Shown: positions 1-12,114 of the stretch, piece after piece
How the letters are laid out: every line of letters begins with the position of its first letter
How positions within the stretch are numbered: the first letter of the stretch is position 1
From: Mactra quadrangularis
Taxonomy: Eukaryota > Mollusca > Bivalvia > Venerida > Mactridae
Assembly (NCBI GenBank): GCA_025267735.1
Contig: CM046299.1
Location: 28,187,327-28,251,326, forward strand
Length of the DNA stretch: 64,000 nucleotides
Reading direction: 5' to 3'
Program-made: the position numbers and the translations under genes
Notes under the pieces: generated by a model
Told to the model about the DNA's origin: nothing
Databases searched by the model: none
What the model saw: the letters and a program-made list of their open reading frames with translations, nothing else

Positions 1-1690
1 GGAAAGCTGGTTAGGGTAAGCAGACTGCTGTCAATACTGAAAAAATGATGATAAACTCCATATAAAATTCAAATAATCAAACCAAAATAAACAATGATTA
101 GAAGTATGTTAATCCATACATGATTCAAGACTTAATAATTAAACACAGTGAAATAAAAAAACTCATCACCAGATGTTTAAATTCTCCATTCATTAAGTTT
201 ATTACATTAAAACTACTAGCTACATGTGAGTATGGGCACTTAATTATGATAAAATACCGAAACTCCAACAGTTTCTAAATCCATACAATATGTCATACTG
301 TTTAATAAATGGCAGGCTTAGTGCAAAACGGTCATAACTCACTCTTTCTTTAAATTGAGTTACCACTGTTTTGTGCTAGGCCCGCGAAATGTATTGGTAT
401 GCTGTTATTAATATGACTAGTGAAATAATTTCATAGTTTTATTCGCCATATTGCTAATGAAACATTCCAAATTAACTATGGTTGTTTAATTGAATAGGAT
501 TCAAGCCACAATGTAATAACCAACCCGTTGAGGATTTAACTCTGCAGTCATGACCATTCAAGACCTTCTTATATTCCCAATAGGATTTCATGATTTCTCA
601 AAAGCAATTATATTATATAATATTGGCATAAATATTAAAAAAGAAATGTCAATTATCATAGAAAAATAATTTAAAGTTTGAAAATTAATAACGATAACAT
701 TTTGATGATAATTTCAAAATTAATTATCCCTGATCAGTCAAGTGAATATCATGCAATAGCCGGGAACCAGCGGCCATAAAATATCAAGGGGAAACATTAT
801 GTAATTACAAGATGGTTATCGGCTTAATTGGCCTTTAATGACTATTATAAGGGCATTCTTTTGCATCTAGGAAGCATGAAACCATACTGAGCAGTCAATC
901 AAAGTCAGTTGTCCTGCCAATTAAATGACACTTAAGACTTAAGTTTTCTGCATTGATTTAACATTGACATTGTTTTAATAGGCTTATTAATGGAAATCCA
1001 CTGTGAAGGCGACTTTTTTATAATGGATGTAAAATGATTGATCCCTTAATATTCAATCATTTGTCCTTCCATGCAACAATTGTAAAAAGTCCTAAGCATT
1101 TTGCAATGCAATGTTATGCTGAGAAAACGTTATTTTTTTACAAAGGTTTATTAAAATTTTATTGATTGTTAGTTTGAAAAAAGCTTTGATGACAAACACT
1201 AAGAATTCAATAAACTTGTAAAGAAAGTATCCATAATCCTGTAGCTTTTATGTGGGAGAGACATGTCGGATGGTCGACCATGCATTCTATCATTAACAAA
1301 GGTTTATCACTTTATTTGTAATGCATGATTTATCAATAAAATGAAACACTGATTCAAACATTATAGAGAGACATTTTACAGGTGGAAATGACAGACAAAT
1401 CTTTGATTTCTGATCTCTCCATTAAATGAATTTAATGTGACAGCATTTTCTTACACTACAGAAATAACATAGCATGTTCTGGGGACATTACAAATCTATA
1501 AAGATAGTGAAGTATGACATCATGATTGATGCAATCTATAGTCTCCCCTGCTTATGATAGAGGCAGTACAAGGGGTGAGAGCGAAAGTGCTCTAACTGAC
1601 ATTTTTTCACAAATTCACTTTTTTGCATATTTGTAATAACAAATGTATGATACAAATGATAGTGAAATATCAAAGATCAATGGTGAAATC
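1..1690. other. No gene seen
   Basis: AT-rich DNA apart from the foldback element at 312-386. No credible ORF, exon pair or RNA gene recognised. Confidence 0.6.
312..386. repeat. Foldback element, about 83-bp family, copy 1
   Basis: Arms GCTTAGTGCAAAACGGTCAT and its imperfect inverse ending CACTGTTTTGTGCTAGGC fold into one hairpin with an AT-rich tip. No coding potential. Confidence 0.75.
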
Positions 1691-1699
1691 AACCGAAAG

Positions 1700-1845
1700 T
1701 TGTTCAACTCCACCCAGGTGTTTATAGGTACTTTGAATGTCACTTGCTGAACAGTGATTCAATACTCAGGGGTTATCATATAAAATTATAAAGTCATCTG
1801 AACATGGAAGCAGATTCTAAACCATATTTTCACTTTTTTAACTTT
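1700..1845 (+). mobile_element. SINE family C tail, 5'-truncated
   Basis: CACCCAGGTG, GGGTTATCATA, CTGAACATG and AAGCAGATTCTAAACC match 15418-15540 in order, so this is a headless copy of that SINE. Confidence 0.5.
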
Positions 1846-1899
1846 AAATGATGCCATGCATTTAATTAATATCTCTTTAAGCAATTTACATATTGCATA

Positions 1900-2200
1900 C
1901 AGTTTATGAACAACACTTAAACAGCTTAATCAAAGTTAATGAACAAAAATTCATCATCATGTTCACGAAATGTTCATGAACTAAACAAGAACAATAATGA
2001 TTCTTGATAAGTTCATGAACTTGAATTATTTATGACCTATTGGTTCATGAACTGTTTATAAGCCAAGAACAGTTCAAGAAGTAAATTTCTGATGCACTTT
2101 TGAAGAATAAGCATCATTTTATGTTAATGAAAATCCCATGATCTGTTCATGAACCTCGATTAATAATTCATGAACTATGAATGAACTGGAAGTTTAATAA
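1900..2200 (+). repeat. GTTCATGAAC-rich repeat, copy 1
   Basis: GTTCATGAAC or near matches recur at 1971, 2011, 2042, 2138 and 2167. ATTCTTGATAAG followed by ACTTGAA..TATT matches the reverse complement of 20440-20520. Confidence 0.55.
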
Positions 2201-2444
2201 ATGCTGTTTTAAGAGCCTCAGTCTTGATGCAATGATACCATACCCAACTTTAAATTTGCTGATCTATAGACAAGTCTCTTCCAATTGATTCCTGTAATAT
2301 GCTATCTAATGAAAAACTTTACCCCTAGTAAAGACAGTGTCCTATTTATAACAACCTTAGTTCAGCTACTAGTGATACTAATTTGTTTTAGCTTGAATGT
2401 GAAACATGTTCTTAAAACTTAGATTTATCACTTTCGTGTCTGCT

Positions 2445-2590
2445 TCCTTGTCCCCCAGTACTGAGCTAGTAAGATAAAGTTTCTTACTCAAGGAAACAAC
2501 AGGTAGGTTTTGGATGGGATTCCAACCAACACTGAGCTGGCTATCCAATGTTTACTAGTTCAACTTTGTAACCGCTCGGCTTCACCCACA
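2445..2590 (-). mobile_element. tRNA-Ser/Leu-like SINE family C, partial
   Basis: The reverse complement has AAGCCGAGCGGTTACAAAGT, then GTTGGTTGGAATCCCATCC and the CCTTGAGTAAGAAACTTT motif. It resembles the head at 63917. Confidence 0.6.
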
Positions 2591-2599
2591 CCTTACTGT

Positions 2600-3718
2600 C
2601 AGTTACTGACCGTCATGCAAGGAATCACTGTCCTAATAAAGATAACTGCAAGTCTCACCGTGTACAGGAAATAAACAATTCTAATACTTTAAAATCATTA
2701 TTGACTAAAAAACAACAACACAAAACCATATCAATGACAACAGTAATATAATATTACCCATCATGCTAGATAACTCGGCACATAACAATGCTTATCATAT
2801 ACTTTATGAGATTGTAAAATTGCATCCTACGATAAAAGTCTTTTTCTATTCAAAAACATGAAGTGAAGTTGAGATTATTTTGTATAGATAACAATAGACA
2901 AACTGATTCCATTGGCAGTATATCTTCTACTGAATGAAGCCAAGTTCACAATAAAATATACAAAATACAAGCAATAGTTTTCAATGAACCCAATCGAGTA
3001 TAATGGACATTGGACGTTCCATAATATTGATTTTTATCATCATGAATTATTATTTTGGAATGTCAGTTATCACATAGATGATGAAGCTCGGAGGTTGTTT
3101 CTATCATGGCTCATTGATGTCAACGGATACAAACCTATCAATGTTCAAGTAGAACCATCATACACTAGATGGCGTACATTGAGTGGTGTAACAGATAGGA
3201 ACAACTGATATCTCTATGATATTGTCAGTAAAATCATCAAGAAAAAAACACATTACATTGACATATAAATCAATTTCTAAAATGACAGTTACATGTTTTA
3301 TCATTGCCAATGCTGTCAAAATCTTTTTAAAAATTCTAAAATATATATTTTTATTACTAAAGGTTACAACCCCCAATGACTTTTAAGCTTCAATTAATTC
3401 TGTACAACCCTATTGACAATTTTTACTGAAAAACTAATCTGTAACAACAAACAATACAAAATACATTATACAATATGTTCTAGTTTTGTTCTTGTTCACA
3501 GGATTGTTATGATATCTCAGCTTATTCACATTTGTTTGAGTTATATTTAATAATAAAAGAGCTTTTATAGAAAATATGGCGGCCATCTTGAACGCCATAT
3601 TGGATTTCTGAGTCCCCGCCATGTGTCTGTAAAAGTTCCATATGCATAAGACTTCAGTTTGGCAAGTAACATTTTTTTTTCTTCATTATTGATAATAAAC
3701 CATCTCAGCTCTTGGACT
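2600..3718. other. No gene seen
   Basis: Short ORFs on both strands (up to 74 codons) lack family resemblance or splice support. Confidence 0.55.
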
Positions 3719-4160
3719 AAGTGGATTAGGGCTGCATATCTTGGCCAAGGTCGCGATACGATACGTATCACGATATATGCCTTGCGATAAGATATTAATC
3801 GCGATACGGTGTAAATTGTAAATTTTGTATGAATGCTATGACAAATTATGATATTTTATCAAACAATCATAAAATTAAAAGTTCTTTATGGCCCTTACTT
3901 GGCACAAAATAAAATCCATGAAACAAATGTTATCTTTGTTTAATGACTATTGAGAATAAGAATAAATTTGAGTAAAGATTGCAATTACAAGTTAAATGCT
4001 ATAGATCTAAGATTTATAGTATATTTTGTTTTTAACTGATTTCTTGAAAAGGGCCTTCTGAATCATGATTTTTTAGGACGCGATTCGATACACCCATATA
4101 GGACAGTCGCGAATACAATCTCACGATGCATCGGTGAATCGTTACAGCCCTAAAGTGGAT
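3719..4160. mobile_element. hAT-type MITE with 8-bp target duplication, copy 1
   Basis: The 426-bp element at 3727-4152 starts TAGGGCTG and ends CAGCCCTA. It is flanked on both sides by AAGTGGAT, a perfect 8-bp duplication (3719-3726 and 4153-4160). Terminal parts contain CGCGATACGAT-type repeats. No transposase is encoded. Confidence 0.88.
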
Positions 4161-4189
4161 GTTGATCTGTCATGCAATCCAAATTCAGC

Positions 4190-4455
4190 CATCCAGCTAG
4201 CTTTAGTAGGCAGCACATAAGTCTACTGATCGAAGGGTTGTGGGTTCGAATCCCATGCAGGGTATACTTTCGTGGACCATTCTTCTTCCTACCAATGATT
4301 TAAAATCATATAGGGCAGTTGTCAGTCAATTAAAGAAGTAATTGTCCATAGAATTTAACTGGTAAACAGCTTAATTGTAAATTTAGGAACAGTGAGTAGG
4401 TTGACTGACCACTTAGATTATGACCTTTACAATGTGTTGCTACAGTGCTAAATCC
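4190..4455 (+). mobile_element. tRNA-derived SINE family A, copy 1
   Basis: A tRNA-like head (CAGCTAGCTTTAGTAGGCAG, box-B-like GGGTTCGAATCCC) is followed by a body shared by all family A copies: ACCAATGATTTAAAATCAT, GGCAGTTGTCAGTCA, GTGAGTAGGTTGACTGACCA and ACAATGTGTTGCTACAG. It needs LINE enzymes from elsewhere. Confidence 0.75.
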
Positions 4456-5376
4456 TTGTCACAGGAGTGTCAAATTTTGTATCTGTATTAATTAGCTACA
4501 TAAATGAGTGAACAAACTATTTCCAACAGACAGATAAGAAGAGCAGGAAAGATTATTGTGTCATGCCATGGATATCAAATTCAACCTTACATTATTTTTT
4601 GGAAAGTGTGCCTTAAAGAAAACTGGGGAAAAGTACCAACACAAAACAGAACATTGGCTCAAAACAGTTCACTTATTGTGTCAAAGCTTTAAAACAAGGA
4701 TAAAATGTTCCTCAACTGATGACATTCAATCTGAAATCACCATAAAACTGAAGTTAAAATTAGAATGACTCAGCAAAAAAGTGATCAATGTACCTCATTG
4801 ACCTAAAAAACAATCAAAGATTGTCTTAAATCACAAAATTCAACAATTTCTTCAAGCTACAGGTCCAGAATTCTAATCTAAGCTCATTTTATCTCAAAAT
4901 CAATGTCAATTCCAAGATAATACTTTTTTCTTAAAATTGGCGCTGCAATTTCAAAAAAGCATTAGAATGCAAAAAAATGTTTTGAAATAAAGTGGCTCTC
5001 AAATAGAATTTCTTATTTTTTTTTTTGTATTTCCTTAGACAATTGTTTGTTCCATTTGAGCTTTAAACTACAATATAATGTTTTGATTCATGTTTTTTCT
5101 TTAAATCAAGGACATTAAAGGCGTCACAAATATTCGCAACAGACAATAACCAACTATTTTTGTTGTTTAATAAACCAACAGATTTCTACTTAATCATAAA
5201 GAATGTTGTATAATAAATTATCTTGTAAGATTTAATAATATTACATTTAAAGTAATCTATGATTTATACGGTGATTTATTATACCTAAGTTGTAGGAACT
5301 CTTACATAAACAATTCTAGGTTGTTTTTTTCTGGATGGGGTTCTATTTATAAATTCTTGTAATGAAAGACATGTTC
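4456..5376. other. No gene seen
   Basis: AT-rich; overlapping short plus-strand frames at 4504-4768 look random. Confidence 0.55.
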
Positions 5377-5481
5377 CATAAGGCCATGCCATATTGGAAT
5401 TTTGTTAAGCGTCCACGTATGTTTTAGAGTCCTCAATCCAATAAACAAGAAATGTCTTTAAAAAAGACAAACGGCGTCGAT

Positions 5482-5935
5482 TTAAAAACAAGAGGGCCCA
5501 AAGGGCCCTGGGTGCTCACCTGAGGAAAAGGTCAAAGGTCACAGAAGAGCCATTTACAGAGGACCACTAATGTTGAAACCTATTTTTTTGACCCAGTGAC
5601 CTACTTATCCAACCAATCAGACCTATTTGAACAATTTTGGTAGGAAACCACCCACGGACCATTCCTGTTGAGTTGGGGCAAATTATCATAAGCGGTTCAA
5701 GAGAAGATGTTGTTTGAACTTTTCCTTATATAATTCAATGTAATATTGTGATTCATGGGGTGGGGTCAATTTTGACCCAGGGGCATATTTTGAACAACTG
5801 TGATGGAGGACCTCTAGATGATGTTATATACCAAATATGAAAGCTCTAGGCCTTGTAGTTTCAGACAAGAAGATTTTTGATAATTGCATTGTGAAAACCT
5901 ATTTTTTGATTCCGTGACCTCCGTTAGTATTTGCT
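5482..5935. repeat. Hairpin-headed interspersed repeat (GGGCCC type)
   Basis: The head reads ACAAGA followed by a perfect stem GGGCCC-AAA-GGGCCC (5494-5508), then TGGGTGCTCACCTGAGG. The body has two copies of the motif AAACCTATTTTTTTGA..GTGACCT (5577 and 5898). I recall this head as common in bivalve genomes. The protease-like fragment begins where the repeat body ends, near 5930. Confidence 0.6.
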
Positions 5936-6113
5936 CATACAAGTTGTGACCACGCATCATCACTTCATCAACAACATTTGCAGACCAGTTTCGCAGACTT
6001 GGCACATGATTGCCTACCATAAACAATATAACAGCCAATGCCGTACACTGATAACCTGCAGCTTGTGAGCATATCTGACCTTGGTGAAATCGACCGTTAA
6101 TAATCCTTACCAT
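5932..6113 (-). pseudogene. Fragment resembling an OTU-like/tegument-type cysteine protease N-terminus
   Basis: The minus-strand frame from ATG at 6113 gives a peptide with FHQGQ at residues 9-13, then AAGYQCTALAVILF and later GHNLYEQILTEV. This order (FHQG, then a Gln-Cys catalytic-type motif, then a hydrophobic helix, then a short LY segment) resembles the start of cysteine-protease domains that occur in some animal Helitron- and PIF1-helicase-associated proteins. The assignment is from memory. The frame continues to 5814, but after about residue 60 it only reads repeat body, so the catalytic His part is absent. It is a captured or decayed fragment. Confidence 0.4.
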
Positions 6114-6660
6114 TGTTTTGATCTCCGTTGCCCGTTCAATGTTGTTTAGAGTCAGCTACCTATGCTCGGTCACTACCAATGCTCGGTCACCCCTAGCAAA
6201 TTTCGATTAATTAAAACATGTAGACGATAATGCGTAATGAATTTGACATGAATTGACAGAATACCGTTAACCCGCTTCGATTTTGATATAAATGTGACCG
6301 AACAAAAATTATGAATTTATTCTTAAAAGTTACGTACCAATAACTCTGCGGATTAATAAATATATGTGGAGCTGTGACTCTCAAAGTGTAAACCCCGGAA
6401 ACTGGACGTAGTGAGGCTAACTTAATAATTATTGAGTAATATGTCAGACTTTTTACTAGAAACCGGTTCACATCTGGAGACGTAATTCATTTTACCCATA
6501 AAATATTGTGTTTGACACGTAACTTTTTATTGTTACAATATAAAAAACACTTTGGAAAGCAATAGAAGTCTACCCAAAAAAAAAAATCTACGAACGAAGC
6601 AAAATTTCGTAAAACACTGCATTACAATAGTGTGGCCTTTATTTTTTCGCGCGTGTCAGG

Positions 6661-6775
6661 GCCATCCAATCGAAGAGGGGATTTTCTCTGTTTCCCCCGT
6701 ACGTCATTTTCAGTGCTTATAAAATCATCCAATAGAACGGCGGATTTCCGAAATTCCCAGACATACGTCATTATA
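6661..6775. promoter_or_regulatory. Promoter-like module duplicated in tandem (CCAAT plus TACGTCA)
   Basis: CCAAT boxes at 6666-6670 and 6729-6733 are each followed by TACGTCA (6700-6706 and 6764-6770), which is an ATF/CREB-type half site on the other strand. The two modules are offset by about 64 bases and share further similarity (ATCCAAT.GAA..GGATTT). No transcript start can be fixed. Confidence 0.4.
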
Positions 6776-7553
6776 CAGAAATGTAGATCAAAATCCAGCT
6801 TAGACAGCTACGCCGAAAAAAAATTTTGGTGATTTTTTTAAAAAATAATTCAGGTGTTCCGTGATTCAATAACAACAATTGTTTGACAACAATGTTATTC
6901 TTAGTAAGCAATTAATCATAACCGTGCCATTAATACAATACGTATATATATTTTACATGAAAAAATGGTAACTTTGATCATTGTTTCATATTATGTTGAT
7001 GTTTTTTTCCCCATTAAAATATATACAGTACATGTAAACATAATGCATTGTTTATTGACATAAAATGTTTGTGTTTACGTTTTCGGTTTGTGTTTTTGTG
7101 AATTATGAGATACCTAGGTTTGTCCAACTTTAGCTGACACTTAACAAAATTCCAATTTGGCATGGCCTAATGAAAGACATGTTCTGTAATGAAAGACATG
7201 TTGTGTGTGGAGGCTCAAACATTTTTTTGAGAAGCTGTTTCTATGTGTATGGCAATATATGAAGAAGACAATAAGGTCCCAATAATAAGACCATTACACT
7301 ATATATAAAAAGCCTTTGCCACAAGCAAAGAGCCAGGTCAGCCAACTGCAACACAACAATGTGCCGACTGACCATGGGGGCGTCTTACTAAACATCGTAC
7401 TCTCAATTTCGACCTACGAAAAATCGTACGTCGGTCTCACGATTTTGCTGGTGTCTTACTAAACATCGCCGATTTTTTGAAATCGTACGATTTTCGTCAA
7501 ATCGTCGATTTTCTCACGACCACTAGATACCAGTCGTACCTATGTACGATAAA

Positions 7554-7721
7554 ATGGCTGCCATACTGTTAGATCTCGGTAACGACAGAAAATCCGCGTT
7601 TTTTGTCAAAGAAAGACGCCTTTGGTTGATTAACACAAACGAATTAGCTATAAATCGATACAGGCTTGATACAGAATCCACAACATGCTATGTATTATCT
7701 GAATATTCAAGATTTGGCTGA
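7554..7721 (+). pseudogene. Possible transposase N-terminal relic, 55 codons
   Basis: An open frame from ATG near the left end of the 5.7-kb element encodes MAAILLDLGNDRK, then RRLWLINTNELAINRYRLD, and ends at TGA. Position and the RYRL motif suggest a PIF/Harbinger-like transposase start. The sequence after it does not continue in any clean frame. Low confidence. Confidence 0.22.
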
Positions 7722-8625
7722 AGAAAATCCAACGCTATAGTCAAGATTGCGTTACAAAGGTAAATAGTGTTATTTTCATGTTTGTTTTGTAAAAAAGCCA
7801 GTCTACTAGTACAGAAGGCACACATTAGGGTAGACAACTAGATTCTCTTGTGTGTAAAGCTTCCGAGTGATACGGACAACTTGTCAACAACCAACGTTTA
7901 CGTCGTCTGTCATAATGATTAGTGATTTAATTTTCCGTAATAAATACAATGTGATTATCAGAGCACTTTTCACTTCTAATTAACTGAGCTTAGTAATTCG
8001 CAAACAGCTGGAATGAATATTTGACTTTAATATGATGCAATGGGTATTAAAGGATGGAATAAAACGCCACATGTTACCTAAAAAGTAGCCATAATTTCGG
8101 ATGGTTGTATGGACGGACATGTACACTCACTTCCACTGATATAACTAACAACGTACACTCGATCATATTTCCACATGGTCGAGTACAAACTTTGCAATGA
8201 AAGATTCGAAATATAAGTATACATCCATTACTGCATTTTGTTACTATTGAGTACTGTGTACTTTCTAAATCAAATTGGGTGGATCCATCAGTTAATGGTT
8301 ATTCTTTGTTGTAGATTATGGTCCTAAAATGATTTCTATGGTCATTAATGCTCTCACCTCTGTATCAAAGTGATCACTACTCTTATACATTTTATTTAAC
8401 TTTCTATTACATACTACCTGGTACCAGTATGTGAAAATATAGGTTCACTAGGTCATGTGATCATATGTAAATATTGATTATTGTTCATATTGTCTTCATG
8501 TTACTTTGTAATCTTGTCATAGTACATGTCACAAAAATAAACAATTTACTTACTTAAATACCATTTCTCTTTTCAGGATGTTCCCCACATATGGCAGAAT
8601 AACAAGATTGTTTTTTTTTTTCAAG

Positions 8626-8805
8626 TACAGTATAACCTATGCAGAGTGGTCCTCTACAGAACCAATCCTCAACAAAACAACAGCTTTTGATATTTCCCCA
8701 AGGTGTAATGTCAATTGTATATAACCTCTGCAGTGCAACAACCTCTGAACAGCAACATACTTTAGTCCCTCCCATTTGGTGTCATTTAAGAGTGGTTGTA
8801 CTGTA
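8626..8805. mobile_element. 180-bp MITE with CAGTATAACC ends (pogo/Tigger-like), copy 1
   Basis: Starts TACAGTATAACC and ends GGTTGTACTGTA, which fits TA target duplication and CAGT-type termini of the Tc1/mariner-pogo group. It shares AACAACAGCTTTTGATATTT with the copy at 24907. It is nested in the 5.7-kb element. Confidence 0.65.
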
Positions 8806-10667
8806 GTTGGAATTGTGTGGACCAAGACTGAAGAGTGAAGCTCAACTAATAATTCAAAGCTACCTTTAATTAATGTGAAATACTACAATAACACTCAATC
8901 TCTGATTACCTCCTGTTAAAAATACACTCCGAATGAAAAAAAAAATACCACATTGGACATTTCACATTGAAGTATTCAATACATCAAATACTCTCATTAG
9001 CTGCATCATGATTTTAACAATTTAATAAATGTGCAGCATTTTATACCCAACACATCAAATTACTTTAAAATGAGAGACATTCTATCTAGAAGAACTGAAA
9101 ATTATTCATGGCAGATATGTTTCTACATATGTATGAAAGAATCTCTACTGACAGTGAGAACTCAAAGTGATATCAACTTCTTGATTGACAACTTGTTGAC
9201 AGTGGAATATGTGACTGTTTGATACATGTACATGTTATACATTAGATGTACATGTATGTTATTTTTACTATTAATGGTTTATGTAAAGGTAGAATTCAAC
9301 ATAAGTAAAACTTTTGTGACTATTGCAAATGAAAATTTCTAAATACTGATTATCAAACAATTATATTGTGCATTGTAAGTTTTAATTTTCCATAATGTCA
9401 GAGATTTTAATTATTTTTAAGACCCAACATGGATACAAGGAGGTAAATGGCGAATGGATGGTTCATCTTGTATTATTGAAGTGTTCATAAGTTTTTTAAT
9501 GTGTAGTTTTAATCCATAATTTAAAAAAAAATATCATTCTTTTTCAAAAGAAGACACATTAAATGTTTCTATGTTTTAAATAAATGCATGATTAACTGAT
9601 GCACTTTATAAATCCTAAATAATAAGGTGTCAGAAATATGAAAGTATTATTATCATTATATCCTGTTATTCAAAATAGACTGTGCAAGTTCTCATAGGTT
9701 TTAATAGGTCAAATTTTTGGTCAACATATAAGACTTGTAGGGAGCAAAATCAATTGAGAATCTAACAAATAAGAAATAGCTATTTTATAAAATATTTATA
9801 ATATATTGGTTCAATTTACATGTATGTGGCATTTTTTATTTGTCTTCACCAATGGCACATTTTTCAATTTTTACATTACAATGATATTAATTTTCAAAAT
9901 TTTGAAACAAGATGAATTGTGCAACCTAAATTTACTTTATCTAGAATATATGAGATCTAACATCATATGTTACTTGTGTTTGTCTTTTATACAATAATTG
10001 TCTTAAATGGGGTTTCTTTACACATATTAAATTTTGATGTTTTGAAGTACACTTAGAAATAGTTCACATGAAGTTATCAGTTTCACAACTAATAGTAAAT
10101 ACATGTAGTTCAATATGAATGATTAACTATGTTCTTTATGTATTGTAAGTATAAAATAAAGATACAAAATAAAATGAGTCTGCAACAATTTTTTGACAAA
10201 TAAGAGTCTAAGAGAAAATAAGGAAAATGTACATGTGAAGAAACTTTTTGACCCTAGTGTACTTCAAACTATTGTTTCTTGTATTTTGACCACCAATATA
10301 TTGTATTTGTATATGATGTAATGAATGAAATATGCCAATGTTAGTAACTTTTAAAATGTTTATTATGAATTAATTCTACTGATTTTGGCATTATGGAAAT
10401 TGTACATAGACAGTAATGAAATCTTTGACTGTGTTATCCTTATATTGTTTTACATTAAAGATTGTAAAATACATGGATTTTTGCGTGATTAACATATCCC
10501 CAGAAATTTACTTGTTAAACATATTAAGTTGTAATGCTATCATTTTCATTCCTTTAAAAAAGGTTTCTTGTTAAAATAGGATAATAAATGTTGTTCAATT
10601 AATTAAATTTATGCATGAAATTGAGTAATATTGAAATGAGATAAATTGTCATTGAAGTGAAGACAAA

Positions 10668-10926
10668 TATACTAGGACGAAAAAGAAACGCTGGGTACAT
10701 AAAATATGCAACACATGTCTGGCCGTGTTTCGCAAAACAAGAAGGGTCATCGTTAAAAGGGGGTATTTTTTCACATAATCAGCATCGGAAATCGATTGAA
10801 ACTTCAACAGCTGGTTCCATACAGATGACATTTCATACAAAAATAAATATAATAATCCAATAATACAATTTATCCCTTAAAACAATCATTATAGGTTACC
10901 CGGCGTTTCTTTTTCGTCCTAGTATA
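10668..10926. mobile_element. 259-bp Tc1/mariner-like MITE
   Basis: Left end TATACTAGGACGAAAAAGAA is inverted at the right end as TTCTTTTTCGTCCTAGTATA; the inner part continues as ACGC[C/T]GGGTA. TA dinucleotides at the edges fit a TA target. It is nested within the 5.7-kb element. It has no real coding sequence; ORFs inside it are by chance. Confidence 0.75.
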
Positions 10927-11649
10927 TGTCTTGTACTATATAAGACAAATATGTCTTGTACTATATTGTACAAGTAGCATGTTTTTTTCTTCTGTTTACT
11001 TATTGAATACATTTTATATCTAATCTATGAAAATAGACAGTTGTGTTGCAGTGTTATGTTTCTTTTGTGTGTTATTTTATAAAAAAACAAAAAAACATAA
11101 GTGTCTCATTTCCATGAACTAAATTTGTATCCACTCTTTGGAAATAGTGTTATAATTACAATGTATATTCAATCATCCATCAGCCATGGCTTAGTCATAA
11201 CACTTCTCAGAAATGGTGTTGTATGCAACATATCTAAATTTTAGACATCAATCAGTAGTCTCATTTGACACATAAGGGGTTGTGACTAAAATTCAAGTAC
11301 TAAGTAAACTAAGTACAAAATGTATTGAAATGTAAAAAAATGTTTGTTTCATCTTAAAGAAGTAGTCTATATGTGATCTGTGTTTTTAATGTAGATTCTA
11401 TTTCTAATATATTAAACTTTATTATTGATGCATACATGAACTGTATAAATTTGAGAACATATTATTGTTATATTGTACATGAGAAATAAAATTGGAAACA
11501 AATTTGTTTGTCGCATCATTGCTGCCTTTTTTCAGACAGTACTGTACAATGTATTTGAAACTTATTAACTGGAGTAAGCAACTGCTTCAAACAATTCCTG
11601 ACAGTGTTACAGAATTATAATACAGTAATTGTTCTCCCATGCCTTTCAG

Positions 11650-11770
11650 TTAGCTTTTATGCCATCCTAGTAGTTTCCACTTACAAGATGAGAGGTTGTG
11701 GGTTTGAACCTCAGTTTGGACCATGGAGTTTTATTGTGGGATACACTTGCATTATGTCACTGGATATACT
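11650..11770 (+). mobile_element. Weak tRNA-like SINE head
   Basis: TTGTGGGTTTGAACCTCAG resembles a box B with a weak box A upstream (CATCCTAGTAGTTTCCAC). No body match found elsewhere in the window. Confidence 0.3.
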
Positions 11771-12040
11771 GTGAAATGCAATTTCATCTGCTTTTGTAAC
11801 AGTATAAGCTCATCATAATTGGATAGGAAACAGTTGTCAAGTTATTATTGTGTCATTGTAAATAAATTTATTCTGAAAAATTGAGCAAGTATCATAGCTA
11901 TTATTGAAAAATTTAACTCTGGCAAAACAGACTGTATGTATGTTGTGTTAGAGCCCCACCATTTCGATGAAATAATTTCTTATGTGATTTCTATCTTCAA
12001 TTATTACTTAACTTAATGTAACAGGGTAAGATGAATATGC

Positions 12041-12114
12041 AGCCTGACTGAGACTAGAACCTAGGACCCCTCGCTTACAAGGCAAATGCTTTCTCGACTG
12101 ATCTATCCAGCCTC
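12041..12114 (-). mobile_element. tRNA-Thr-like sequence, probably a pseudo-tRNA or SINE head
   Basis: The reverse complement GGCTGGATAGATCAGTCGAG has a box A like D arm. It is followed by TTGCCTTGTAAGCGA, an anticodon arm with TGT, and GGTTCTAGTCTC in place of the T arm. Several stem mismatches argue against a working tRNA. Confidence 0.45.

Larger units (their letters stand above)
5377..7172. mobile_element. 1.8-kb unit bounded by 33-bp inverted repeats
   Basis: The left end (5377-5409, starting CATAAGGCCATGCC) is the inverted match of the right end (7140-7172), with two mismatches. The sequence TAATGAAAGACATGTTC lies just outside the left end, at 5360-5376. It recurs at 7168-7184, overlapping the right terminus, and again at 7187 with a slightly different end. 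Inside lie a GGGCCC hairpin repeat, a protease-like gene fragment and a duplicated promoter-like module. There is no transposase ORF, so this is a non-autonomous or composite element. Its superfamily is not assigned because the flanking duplication is longer than for known DNA transposons. Confidence 0.6.
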
